Positions 1-8,162 of a stretch of 14,500 nt of DNA are shown piece after piece. Both the position numbers and the translations under genes were made by a program. The notes beneath the pieces were generated by a model. The model had not been told where the DNA came from. It was given only the letters and a program-made list of their open reading frames with translations, and did not search any database. The stretch is from Symbiodinium natans. Taxonomy: Eukaryota > Sar > Dinophyceae > Suessiales > Symbiodiniaceae. The stretch lies in assembly GCA_905221605.1 (NCBI GenBank), contig CAJNDS010000957.1, positions 530,501 through 545,000 on the forward strand. The letters run 5' to 3'. Each line of letters begins with the position of its first letter. The first letter of the stretch is position 1.

Positions 1-102
1 GCAGACTTTGAACTGCAAAGCGGTTGTCACGACAGCATTTCTGTGACCTTGGCCGTGGTGGGAAGTCAAAAGCATGACGCCCCTGGACAGCGCAGCGTGA
101 CA
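1..102 (+). repeat. Direct repeat, 3' flank of a missing upstream gene copy
   Basis: Bases 1-102 equal bases 3575-3676 except at position 70 (A here, C at 3644). The second copy starts four bases after the TGA stop at 3568-3570. By position this first copy should therefore be the 3' untranslated flank of another copy of that gene ending just left of the window. The offset of 3574 bp would be the array unit length. The identity is seen directly; the upstream gene copy is inferred because it lies outside the window. A long terminal repeat is less likely, since no TG...CA ends or element-encoded proteins are visible. Confidence 0.85.
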
Positions 103-407
103 TACTGATTCCTTGGAAGGCGAAGAGTACAGTTGTTCTACGGCGAAGCGCGATGCGTGGATCGTCATGTGAGGTCCTTCAGGCTTTAGCTTTGATGGCC
201 AAATCTCCGATGGCTGCCGGTTTTGACGTTGCAGCAGGACAAATGACAAGAAAGCGGGCAACAGCATATGAATTTGTCTTTAAACCCTGAACGCGAAACC
301 CGAGGCTCCTGAAAAGGGCCAGTCTTTTTCACCAAGATGTGATCTACTTGCCAACAAATGCGGCCTTCCCTCATTGCACTTCCCGTCCTTATTGACGTAT
401 TGCCAAG
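103..407. other. Putative intergenic spacer before the first exon
   Basis: This stretch lies between the end of the repeat at 102 and the candidate start codon at 408. I see no convincing coding frame in it. A modest pyrimidine-rich stretch (about 381-392) followed by CCAAG directly before the ATG would suit a trans-splice acceptor, as used for dinoflagellate mRNAs, but this is only inference. Confidence 0.35.
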
Positions 408-623
408 ATGCCTACCGCAACATCCGTCCTCGTCCTGCTCGCCAGCTTCGTTTGCGCATGCGCGCATGACATGCTTGAGCACGCAGCAGCACGGATGAGC
501 ATCTCAATTGAAAGCACTCGGCGGAAGGACCGCTTGATCGATCCAACAAGACCTGTGAGCCATGGCTCGCCACGAGCGGTGGGACAGCGGCTGGTCCAGC
601 TCGACCGGAAACTGGTGGGGTGA
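408..623 (+). CDS. Candidate first exon with signal peptide
   Basis: The frame starts with ATG at 408 in a favourable context (AAG before ATG) and ends at TGA 621-623. Its first 20 residues look like a secretory signal peptide: a hydrophobic core (SVLVLLASFVC, about residues 6-16), then an A-C-A cleavage-like site before His-Asp at residues 20-21. After about residue 45 the composition looks less like protein. A GTGAGC donor-like site at 555 would end the exon in phase after 49 codons, and another GTGAGA lies at 620. It sits inside the inferred 3574-bp tandem unit and may be the 5' exon of the gene whose last exon is at 2743-3570. That would make the product secreted or plastid-targeted (bipartite leader). 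The link between the two exons is inference; no joined frame is proven. Confidence 0.35.
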   Translation: MPTATSVLVLLASFVCACAHDMLEHAAARMSISIESTRRKDRLIDPTRPVSHGSPRAVGQRLVQLDRKLVG

Positions 624-993
624 GACAGGCCGGTTCCTCATTTCTGCATGTCTGTTCCCTGATGCTGAACCTTCTGGCGTCAGGTGAAGCCTCGGACACC
701 AGCTGGTCCCAAGTTCAGCTCTCCAAGCGATGGGGCCACGACGAAGGCCGGTGGAGGGTTGAGGTTCCTGATCCACTTTCCCGGTCTGGGGGCGGCGGTC
801 CCAGCGTTGTTGTGCGTGTGGGCGGGTGTTCTGACAAGGCGAGTCATGGCAGCAAAGACAGCAGCGCCACTTTGAAGGCCGCTTGAGTACTGTCGCGATG
901 CTTTACCGCATGTGCTTGATGGGGTTTGCGTGCGTGTGGTGGGCTGATTCAGCTGGGTTCGGTTGCTTGTCTCAGAGCGATGACTGAACCTTG

Positions 994-1031
994 CCCCCTA
1001 GACCCATTAGACCCTTAAACCCCTGAACCCT
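994..1031. repeat. Degenerate telomere-like interstitial repeat
   Basis: Five CCC-containing units at roughly 7-9-base spacing read CCCTAG, ACCCATTAG, ACCCTTAA, ACCCCTGA, ACCCTT. They resemble a decayed run of CCCTAAA, the C-strand of the TTTAGGG-type telomere repeat known from plants and many algae. No perfect unit is present, so this could be chance low complexity. Confidence 0.35.
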
Positions 1032-1045
1032 TCCTTTCCTAGCTT

Positions 1046-1114
1046 GACCGTGGGCTACAGGTGCTTGGCACCAGCGCCACGGCGGAAGGTCCTCCTGGCA
1101 TCAGGATCAAGGCC
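1046..1114 (+). repeat. Dispersed repeat, copy 1
   Basis: This segment aligns with 2133-2195. Shared blocks include ACCGTG, CTACAGGT, TGGCAC, GAAGGTCCTC, and AGGATCAAGGCC near the end, with about three-quarters of positions matching by eye and a few small gaps. It is a non-coding repeat within the inferred intron region of the tandem gene unit. Confidence 0.6.
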
Positions 1115-2132
1115 TCGTACTCGTAGCAAGATTGGCCATAAGAATAGTAGCAATAATCCTTCTTTCACCGCAGGGGCCTCGCTGACTTGTCATGATGATG
1201 ATGCGACAAGGCCGCGGGAAACCGTGGTCCCAAGGAGAGCAGCACCACTCTGAAGGCCATACTTGGCACATCCCGAGTGCATGTTGTTTACTGTTTGCCG
1301 CCTTGGCCTGGGAGATCAGGATTCACAGACGTGCGCGCGCGCACGCGTCCAGGGGGCCTCCAGGAGCCCAGAGGTTGTTCCAATCCTGCGGGCAGCGACG
1401 GCGGTCACGTCCTTCTGCCAGAAACGGGGAGATGCGAGGTGCAGTGCAGCATGCGAGGGGAGCCTGCACGCGACCAGGCAGGGACATCGATCCGCCGCCA
1501 GCAGTCGGCCACACAAACGAGATCCAAGCATCCCGGGTGTGGGAGCAAAGTCCGTGGAGCCTCCAGTATTGATCGACAAAACACTTGGAACGAAGGTTTC
1601 GCGCTTGTTTGCTGGCTTGGCCAATTACCTGAGAACAAATCTGCTTGGTGGCTTGGCCAGCACAGGCCAGCCTCGGGGACTTCCAGGGGCCTCCACGCAT
1701 GACTTGTTGGTTTCCCCTGCACCAACGGCTTCGACTTCTGAAACGAAGCTTTAGAGTTCGACTCCTTGAGGAGCCTCCCAGAGGCTGCAGGAGCTTCCAC
1801 GTCCCGGAGCCTCCTTAGAAAAAATCCAGAGACCTTCAATGACTTGCCGGAGTTCCACAGACTTCGAAAACCCTCCAGGCCTATGAATGGAGGCCTCCAA
1901 GAACCTTCTTTTCGGCCAAAAGTCATAAGAGGGTCCGGACATGTCCGGACCGAGGTCGAGGAGGTCCCACAAGTTCCGCAGAATCGCAAGCAAAGGCAGA
2001 GGGAGTCAAACCCAATACTCATAGTATTGTTCCGCCAACCGCTCGTCCCCGTTAAACGCCTGAGGCTTTGGGGTAAAGCTGCGAGTCGTGGGGCTTCGCT
2101 GTCCGCTCTCTTCTCCGGACCTCTCTGGAAAA

Positions 2133-2195
2133 ACCGTGACTACAGGTTCCTGGCACGGGCGCGATGGAAGGTCCTCATGGCGCAAGGATCAAGGC
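2133..2195 (+). repeat. Dispersed repeat, copy 2
   Basis: Partner of 1046-1114 in the same orientation, about 1.09 kb away. A shorter related core, CTGCAGGTGCCTGGCA, recurs at 2472-2487, suggesting a small family in this region. Matching includes an AGGT word, which could function in splicing if these are intron-derived elements; that is speculation. Confidence 0.6.
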
Positions 2196-2467
2196 CATGC
2201 GGAGTTTGAGTGTAGCAACATCTCGGCTGATCATGTGCTTGGCCATGCTTCGCAATCATGCACCGACGCTTGGCAAGGGCAGGCGCCACCTTGGAGAGCC
2301 GAGTTTTGTTGGGGGCTTTGGTGCAGCCCATGGCAACCGCAGCGCTTGACCGGAGGTGTTTGGCAAAGCTGGAAGGACTGGTCCAGCAAGGGCGAGGACC
2401 GAGGCTCTGCAGAGTGGGTTCAAGGGGCAGCTCTCACGTGGTGCTCGTTGTTAGGCCAGTAATGCTT

Positions 2468-2481
2468 GCACCTGCAGGTGC
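2468..2481. repeat. Perfect 14-bp palindrome
   Basis: GCACCTGCAGGTGC is a perfect palindrome. No function is assigned. Confidence 0.6.
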
Positions 2482-2673
2482 CTGGCAACACAATGGCAAC
2501 GACTGGCATGTGGAGAGATCCTCACAAGGCAGTCAGGAGGAAGGCAGCTTGGCTTCAGAGACGGCTACTAACATGAGACTAGTACCCCCAGCTCCCATGA
2601 ACACGCCACGCATCGCAGGGCCAACGCAACAAACACTGCCGCACGTGGTAGGTTCGAGTGCTGTTGTAAGTTA

Positions 2674-2721
2674 AGAGTTAAAACTCTCATGCGCCAGGCG
2701 AACAGAAGCCGGTAGGCCGGC
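2674..2721. repeat. Two small inverted repeats upstream of the main exon
   Basis: AGAGTTAAAACTCT at 2674-2687 and GCCGGTAGGCCGGC at 2708-2721 (GCCGG/CCGGC arms) can each fold into a short hairpin. They lie just before the open frame that begins at 2743. A regulatory role is not shown. Confidence 0.45.
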
Positions 2722-2742
2722 GTTTGCTTCCTTGACGGCAGG

Positions 2743-3570
2743 ATGCTGACGTGCGATGCGTGCAACGTGTGCCTGGTAGGCAACCCTCGCAAGCCTCGTG
2801 CGAAAGTGAAGTCTCGGCTGTTCGCCACCGCTGTGGCAGCCACCGTTCAACCTTCGAGGTTGGTCTGCTCATGTCTGCTCCGGTGCATCTGGGATGACAG
2901 CCTCTTCCATAAAGAATCCCCGACCAGGTGCCGCCGGCCACAACCCTTGGAGCACTCGCACTCGGAGCCAGCTGCTGTGGAGGTTGAGGAGCAGGAGGAG
3001 CCGGCGGAGCAGGCAAAGCCAGAGCCCAAGGAGGCTGCGGCCAAGGCAGAGCCCGTGCAAGCAGTGGAGGTCCAGCCAAAGCGCTGGGCACCCTGCCCGA
3101 AAGAGAGCGACGCAAATATGGGGTACGGGATGGGTCGCGTGGACCCGTTCTCGGTGGGCTACGCCTGCCGAGCCATCCCAGACAGACAGCCCGAGGGCCG
3201 CAATGTTAACCAGCCGCTAAACAGAGTGTGGCAGGAAGTTAAAGTGAACCAGTGCGAGGGCATCTGTTACCTCGGCTACGAGCACCCCATTGAGGTGTTT
3301 CGAGCCGTGTCCGCTGAGGGACAGGAGCAACTCTTCACCTTGCAAGGGTGGAAGCTGCAGCTCCTCCAACTGGCGGCCTTGGCGAGATACCCGAAAAAGG
3401 CAATAATCCAGCCGAAGTTTGTGCTGGAGAAAGCGGACATCGACGCCATTCTGGCAGACACAGAAATCCCCGACAACTTCAACACGGTGCACATTGTTGG
3501 CGAGGATGGCGCCCAGCCCTTTTCGTGGGAGGCCATTGTGCAGCAAAAGAGCGCGAAGCTAAAAGCTTGA
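2743..3570 (+). CDS. Unrecognised protein; probable last exon of a tandemly arrayed gene
   Basis: This is the most convincing coding region in the window: 275 codons ending in TGA at 3568-3570, with GC-ending codons throughout the second half. I do not recognise the family. From about residue 73 there is an Ala/Glu/Pro/Lys-rich linker (around EPAAVEVEEQEEPAEQA). It is followed from about residue 115 by a compact, globular-looking domain with MGYGMGRVDPF, GICYLGYEHPIEVF, a hydrophobic helix-like LQLLQLAALARYPKKA, and a C-terminal VHIVGEDGAQPFSWEAI. The final residues are Lys-rich. The first 60 or so residues (Cys-rich, irregular) look unlike coding sequence, so the true exon probably begins downstream of ATG 2743, perhaps at an AG acceptor such as the CAG near 2928. 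The 102 bp beginning four bases after its stop recur at the window start, pointing to a head-to-tail gene array. No membrane segment is evident. Confidence 0.7.
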   Translation: MLTCDACNVCLVGNPRKPRAKVKSRLFATAVAATVQPSRLVCSCLLRCIWDDSLFHKESPTRCRRPQPLEHSHSEPAAVEVEEQEEPAEQAKPEPKEAAAKAEPVQAVEVQPKRWAPCPKESDANMGYGMGRVDPFSVGYACRAIPDRQPEGRNVNQPLNRVWQEVKVNQCEGICYLGYEHPIEVFRAVSAEGQEQLFTLQGWKLQLLQLAALARYPKKAIIQPKFVLEKADIDAILADTEIPDNFNTVHIVGEDGAQPFSWEAIVQQKSAKLKA

Positions 3571-3574
3571 CAGC

Positions 3575-3676
3575 GCAGACTTTGAACTGCAAAGCGGTTG
3601 TCACGACAGCATTTCTGTGACCTTGGCCGTGGTGGGAAGTCAACAGCATGACGCCCCTGGACAGCGCAGCGTGACA
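3575..3676 (+). repeat. Direct repeat, 3' flank of the array gene
   Basis: Second copy of the segment at 1-102 (101 of 102 bases identical), starting four bases after the stop codon of the 2743-3570 frame. Similarity ends abruptly after GTGACA at 3671-3676. Sequence beyond differs from 103 onwards, so no further complete unit follows on the right. Confidence 0.85.
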
Positions 3677-3692
3677 GAGTTCACAGGCAGGC

Positions 3693-3714
3693 AGAGAGAG
3701 AGAGAGAGAGAGAG
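3693..3714. repeat. (AG)11 microsatellite
   Basis: Eleven uninterrupted AG units begin 17 bases beyond the end of the direct repeat, close to the apparent array boundary. Confidence 0.95.
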
Positions 3715-4434
3715 TAGTGGAGCTGTGATTTTTCTTGTCCGGCTTTGGCTCACAGTCGGGCGTTTGAAGTGGCATGCGCTCATCATATTAAGCCCTAGCT
3801 GCCGCAGCATCGCCAAAACGAAGGACATGTTTTTGAGGCCATTGAAACCCAGGCAACAGGCAACTCAAGTGCGGGAACTGTAGCACGAAGTGCGTGTAGT
3901 TTTTCTTTGGAGGAAGGTCACCACGCAAAGAGCATCTTTTGCTCGTAGGAACAGACTCCCCTCCGCAAGAGAACGCATTGACTTCTTATTAGACTGGAAA
4001 AGTGCAAAAGTTGGTTCTTTCATCGACGTTTCTATGCGGGTGCTGCGGCCGAATGGTTCGGTGCTCTTGCCAAAAGAGTCGTAGAAGTTAGACATTTGTA
4101 GACCGGCGCAAGAATTCGTGTTTGGATGCCGACCTTTGAGTACTTATCTCTGGTACATCGTCATGAACAACACCTGAGATCCCATTGCTTGTATCTGGCA
4201 TCGAAGACTATCCCATTGTTTTCGTGAGCTTTCTTGGTTATACTTGTAGCTTGCATAGCATTACCAATCTTATCTGGCACGCTGCTTCAGTTATTGGGTG
4301 GTCTTCATGCAAGCACACTTTGGTTGATCCTATACTTGGAGGCAACATGTGCTTTCAGCACAAATCTTAGGATTTTCGCACCAAGTCTACATTTCAATGG
4401 TTCCTGCATTTGGAATCATCCAGCTCTCAAAACT

Positions 4435-4435
<1 letters not shown>
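3715..4435. other. Non-coding stretch
   Basis: Only short open frames occur, such as a 64-codon one from a GTG at 3890 to the stop at 4084, with no recognisable motif and overlapping frames on the other strand. I see no RNA gene or clear repeat. Confidence 0.4.

Positions 4436-4471
<36 letters not shown>
4436..4471. repeat. 36-base poly-G run
   Basis: An uninterrupted run of 36 G follows AACTC and is followed by TGG. It is G-quadruplex-capable. Its exact length could be affected by sequencing or assembly error. Confidence 0.95.
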
Positions 4472-4472
<1 letters not shown>

Positions 4473-4929
4473 GGATTTCTTCAACTATTTTTCAGTATCT
4501 GCGCGCGCTTCTCTCACCATTGTGTGAATCGTGGCCCTTCAAAGTGCACCGGCAATTCTCAGAGCTTCAGCACATCTGAGCGCATCAAAGTGCCGCTACA
4601 TGCAAAGGAAGTGAACTAAGGCATAAACACTTTGAACTTGAAATGTAGCCCTTGTTGCTCTTGTTGCGGGTTGGGTTAATTCGTCGCCGGGGCTCATGTC
4701 TCATTTGTCTGGGACTTGTTATGTCCCAGTGGTGGCGCAATAGTCTGCAAAGTTACGCGGTTGAGTTTAACAGTCCGTTTTCGCTCATATGGGGCCCCTG
4801 GAACCACGAAGCACATATTGTAAGTAGAGTTGGGCCGGGGTACCAAGACAAATGATGAGCATGAAAAGAATGTCTGCGCAGTCCCGCTTCAAAAACGCAC
4901 CAGGCATGCAACATTGCCGGCTGTGGCTG
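4472..4929. other. Non-coding stretch
   Basis: Mixed-composition DNA without a credible gene. Open frames through the poly-G run simply read poly-Gly. Confidence 0.4.
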
Positions 4930-5067
4930 TACAGATATACAGATATATAGACATATAGATATAGATATATAGGTATATAGATATATAGATATCTAGATGT
5001 ATAGATATTTTGATATATAGATATAAAGAGATATATAGATATATAGGTATATAGATATACAGATGTC

Positions 5068-5099
<32 letters not shown>

Positions 5100-5120
5100 T
5101 TAAATATATAGATATACAGA
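4930..5120. repeat. GATATA/ATAG-type AT-rich satellite
   Basis: Irregular tandem array of GATATATA and GATATACA units, with variants such as AGGTATATAGATATA. It is followed by an (AT) run around 5074-5100 and a final GATATACAG. The repeat-derived minus-strand frame (Ile/Tyr/Leu repeats) is an artefact of the repeat. Confidence 0.9.
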
Positions 5121-5987
5121 AATGGTGTTTTCCCCTCAAGTGACCAACATTTTTCTGACCTTGCCTGTGGTACGGTTTTCTGGTCTTTCCTTTGTACCAC
5201 GAACAACGAGTAGTCAGAGATCAAAACCAAAACCCAAGAACTCGCCAAACACACCAAAAGACAAATGAAATCAAATCAAAACAATATGTGAAACAAATCC
5301 ACAGCTGAGGTCACTGAGCTCAACACACAAGTATCAATCTCCAGCTTCAAGTCTCTTTTATCACAGGCGCATCAAGCCATGAGCCAGCGAAGTTGGCACG
5401 ATGTCTGCTTCTCAAGTCTCTCAAGTCTCAATGCAGCAATAACTTTTCTTGTGGTGAGAAAAAATTTCGAGCATGCACCGATGTGCCACAATCCTCACTG
5501 TAAGGCTGATTCGCATCTTTAGGATACTGCAACCAGCTCGGACCTGTGCGAAGCCGACTATTGGTATAGATGGGTGCCCGGTTTGCGCAACCTTTAGTCA
5601 GTGCCGAAGAGCAGTCATTGTGAATCCAGGCCGCTACTTTGTGCCTTCGGCCAGTTCTCCACTTGGCAAACCTACTTTGTAGACAGGAGAGCCGCAGCAA
5701 AAAAACTTAAGTCAACTCACCACCGCTCCGGTTCTGAGGGCGGCACAAAACCGAAGTCATTGTGTGCATAGTGTGTGGACTTTGTTTGATATCTTCGGTT
5801 CCTTTGGTGTTGTGGTTTTGGGGTCTCAGGACTTTACAAACTTCGTCCATCTTTGTCCAATTTGGGGTCGTGCTAGAACCCCTACCGTCGTTTAAGGACC
5901 ATAAACCCTTTTTGGGCACTGCTCCCTTTTGCCAAGCCAGCCTCTAAAAAATACACACTTCCGACACTTCCAGTATTCATCACAGCC
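5121..5987. other. Non-coding stretch
   Basis: No credible gene. CAAGTCTC occurs three times between about 5347 and 5428. Short frames on both strands show no motif. Confidence 0.4.
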
Positions 5988-6494
5988 GCACATTTGGATG
6001 TTTCACGGCGCTGGTCGACAGTTGTGTCTCCCGGTTGTCTCTTTTTTGTAAGTTGTCACCCTTCAAGCCTGTCTCCTTTTGTAAAGTGAGCAAAGCTTGG
6101 AAGCTGTCCCTTTGCAACCCAAGCAGCTTTATCTCGGGGTTCCCCAAACAGTTTTGGCTCGGTGTTCTTAGGGTTCTGAATTTGTTTTACGAAAAGGTTT
6201 CTGTGATGCACATTTGTATTTCTCACGGTGCTACTGTCCAAACCATGGTCTCCCGTTTGTCTCCCAGGTGTCTCGACGCTGGGTGTTTCGAATCTGCAAA
6301 AGCCAGCAGAAGAACTGAGCAGACTGGATGCCGTGACGTCCACCTGGGACTGTTGTCTCATGTTGTCTCTCATCCGGCTCCCGTTCGGCTCCCTTTGTTC
6401 CCCAAACAGCTATTTCTGGGGGGTTCATGATTTGTCCCCAAGCGGCTCCAGCTGGGGGTGCTTAATTTGTCTAAAGAAAGGGTTTCTGTACTGA
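5988..6494. repeat. Diverged tandem duplication, about 220-260 bp unit
   Basis: Copy 1 starts GCACATTTGGAT at 5988 and copy 2 starts GCACATTTGTAT at 6208. Both continue with TCACGGYGCT, then a TGTCTCCCG-TTGTCTC block, TTCCCCAAACAG (6140 and 6398), and GGTTTCTGT near their ends (6196 and 6482). Copy 2 carries about 38 extra bases internally. Frames through it (131 codons on plus) show no known domain. Confidence 0.6.
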
Positions 6495-6954
6495 CCAAGA
6501 ATTTGCAGACGTGCTGGGGGGGAGAGCGTGGGGCAGTAGCCCTCTTCAACCGTGCAGTCGTTTAAAGTCGCCAAAAACCGCCCGGAACCCTGCAGACAGC
6601 CCGCGCAGTTCCGCAGTTCCTGCTTTTTTCCCTCGGCTCGAGGACTTCCTTGGAGTCCAGGGAAGGCCACCATGTTCCGAAGCGCCCAAGGTAGCATCAA
6701 CACGCCAACAACATTGCAGCTGTCACGTGCCCAAGGTAACTCACATATCCACTTCACACATGGCCACTTGCTTTGATGTGATCCGGTCGCTCTTTGGAGG
6801 TGTGATCCGCCACCATCTGTTGGCGAGAGTTTGCACTCACGATTTCTCTGGCGTGAGGTGAGAGCAAACTCCGAAGGGAGGCGCTGATCTATACACAGGT
6901 GGGCGATTGCTGTTTTCGAGAGAACCTGGATGGGGAAGCCTTGATGCTTGTTGA
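6495..6954. other. No firm gene
   Basis: A 210-codon minus-strand frame (6425-7057) crosses this stretch, but its composition is irregular and it overlaps the diverged repeat. A CACCATG at 6669 begins only a short frame. Confidence 0.35.
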
Positions 6955-7194
6955 TGTAACCGTCAGAAGATTTGTCAAGCGGGGATGGCACCGTGCATGC
7001 TGTATGTGCGTGGCAGGACAAAGCTTGCGCTTGTGCATGCGCCATTTGGGAGGACACTGGGTATGTCTCTGAGAGAAGAACTTGAACTCCAAGACTTGGT
7101 TGCTTTTGACGTCGCAGCTCACCTCAGGTCATTATATGTGGAGGCTCCTTCTGTCCAGGATCGAAGACCCAAATTTCTAAGCTGTGTCGGTTGA
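6955..7194 (+). CDS. Exon-like open frame, unknown protein
   Basis: The frame is open from 6955, has an ATG at 6985 and stops at 7192-7194. From that ATG it encodes 69 residues with protein-like texture: MLYVRGRTKLALVHAPFG, then acidic LREELELQDLVAFDVAAHL and a basic end. Codon choice looks more ordered than in neighbouring DNA. No family is recognised. It may be a single exon of a split gene, or chance. Confidence 0.25.
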   Translation, partial: CNRQKICQAGMAPCMLYVRGRTKLALVHAPFGRTLGMSLREELELQDLVAFDVAAHLRSLYVEAPSVQDRRPKFLSCVG

Positions 7195-7504
7195 TTTTGC
7201 CAGGCAGCTTCTGCCGAGGACTGCGCTCCAAGGACTGCCTGTTCCGGGTTTGTTCGTGGTCCGAAATCGAGGCCTTGGGCCATTCTGAGTCGCCGTTTTT
7301 TAGGCCGCCCCTGGCATCCACAGCGTTGCCTGCCTCTGAGGGAGAAGAACAGCCGCTCGGTTAAGTTCGTCTGGGCTTAGCTGGACATTGTGCATTTCTT
7401 CATGTCTTTTATCAAAGGAAAAATCTGCAGTGTGTTTTTCATTTCGCACGCTGCGCGAGAGTCTCGAGTCTAGCGGGCGATGTCCTTTGGGCCTATGGGC
7501 TGTA
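7195..7504. other. Flank downstream of the USP-like fragment
   Basis: On the minus strand this would lie 3' of the USP-like frame. A shifted minus frame (7860 down to 7300) continues through it. I cannot tell whether it is a decayed C-terminal continuation. Confidence 0.25.
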
Positions 7505-8083
7505 TTAGGTTCGCCGGGAGCAGTGAGGCGCCAAAGCGCGGCACACCACGGAAAAAACACTGAGCATCGAAATGCCGTCAGTATACCTGGACTTCCTAGT
7601 GCAATCCAGCGTTTTGTTGTGAACCTCAAAGGCTCGGTAGCGACCAGTATGAGCCCTGTCACCAATGTGGATGATACCGCCAATGAGATTGTAGGAGATG
7701 TCAAGAGTCGTGCGCTGATCAGCTTTCTCTCCAGCTGGCTCACTGGAGGTGGGGGCTCGTCTTCTTCGTTGATCAAAAAACGGTAGTTGCCCACATTTGA
7801 GAAGCGTGACGCGATTACGTCGCTTTCTGATTCTTTCGCCAGAATACTGAAAGCGTGCAAGACTTATGAGCAGGACTTCCGGGTGAGCAAGTAGAGGCAG
7901 AATGTGCGCAGCATTTGTATGGCGAACTCGTGCCTCAAGATCATCTGTACCAGCAGCTTCAGCAATCCCGTCTGTGTCCTCTTCCAATTCTGTTGCCATC
8001 ACCCTGCCAAGCTTGGCTGGGGCCGGGGTTAGTTGCGTCTGGCTCCCCCATAGGGCCGCTATGTGCTCCTCTGCGGTCGCCAT
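7505..8083 (-). CDS. Ubiquitin-specific protease-like C-terminal fragment, probably inactive
   Basis: The minus-strand frame encodes 192 residues from ATG at 8083 and is open upstream back to 8266. Residues 69-78 (EVLLISLARF, then QYSGE and a basic stretch) match the beta-strand motif L-x-I-x-L-x-R-F of USP/peptidase C19 enzymes. Residues 131-149 (YNLIGGIIHIGD, RAHTGRY) match the family's Y-x-L-x-G-x-I-x-H-x-G ... S/T-G-H-Y box. The residue expected to be the catalytic His of G-H-Y is Arg148 (codon CGC at 7642-7640), one transition from CAC. The downstream TDG (168-170) resembles the Asp-containing TDDG box but is short by one Asp. The N-terminal Cys box (GNTC-like) is not visible upstream. 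So it is a partial domain: either an exon of a split gene or a decaying copy. USPs remove ubiquitin from proteins; this one is predicted not to be catalytic. Confidence 0.6.
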   Translation of the reverse strand: MATAEEHIAALWGSQTQLTPAPAKLGRVMATELEEDTDGIAEAAGTDDLEARVRHTNAAHILPLLAHPEVLLISLARFQYSGERIRKRRNRVTLLKCGQLPFFDQRRRRAPTSSEPAGEKADQRTTLDISYNLIGGIIHIGDRAHTGRYRAFEVHNKTLDCTRKSRYTDGISMLSVFSVVCRALAPHCSRRT

Positions 8084-8162
8084 GCTCCAATGGAGATGCT
8101 GACCAGTTGGAGAAGTCTCCTTGGTGATCTGCAGTATATAAGAACTTGTTCGTTGATGGCAC

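Larger units (their letters stand above)
624..2742. other. Probable intronic DNA, no firm exon
   Basis: About 2.1 kb between the candidate first exon and the strong last exon. Open frames exist on both strands, up to about 205 codons on the minus strand (1405-2022), but they overlap one another and lack convincing composition or recognisable motifs. Small internal exons may be hidden here. GGAGGCCTCC and GGAGCCTCC words recur between 1660 and 1900, and the words AGCAGC, CCACT and TGAAGGCC recur near 859 and 1238, so much of it looks repeat-derived. Confidence 0.4.

Noticed and set aside
1405-2022. 205-codon minus-strand frame
   Set aside because: No motif, irregular Cys/Arg/Trp-rich composition, and heavy overlap with plus-strand frames. 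More likely chance in GC-rich DNA.
2647-2665. tRNA B-box-like GGTTCGAGT
   Set aside because: Flanking bases do not form a T-stem, and no acceptor or anticodon stem can be drawn.
1-3676. LTR retrotransposon with 102-bp terminal repeats
   Set aside because: No TG/CA ends, primer-binding site, polypurine tract or reverse transcriptase, and the repeat sits exactly at a gene's 3' end.
6425-7057. 210-codon minus-strand frame
   Set aside because: Crosses a diverged non-coding duplication, has no recognisable domain, and overlaps a better plus-strand exon candidate.
8135-8142. TATATAAG box
   Set aside because: A single AT-rich word with no start site or oriented gene at the right distance; dinoflagellates are not known to rely on a classical TATA box.
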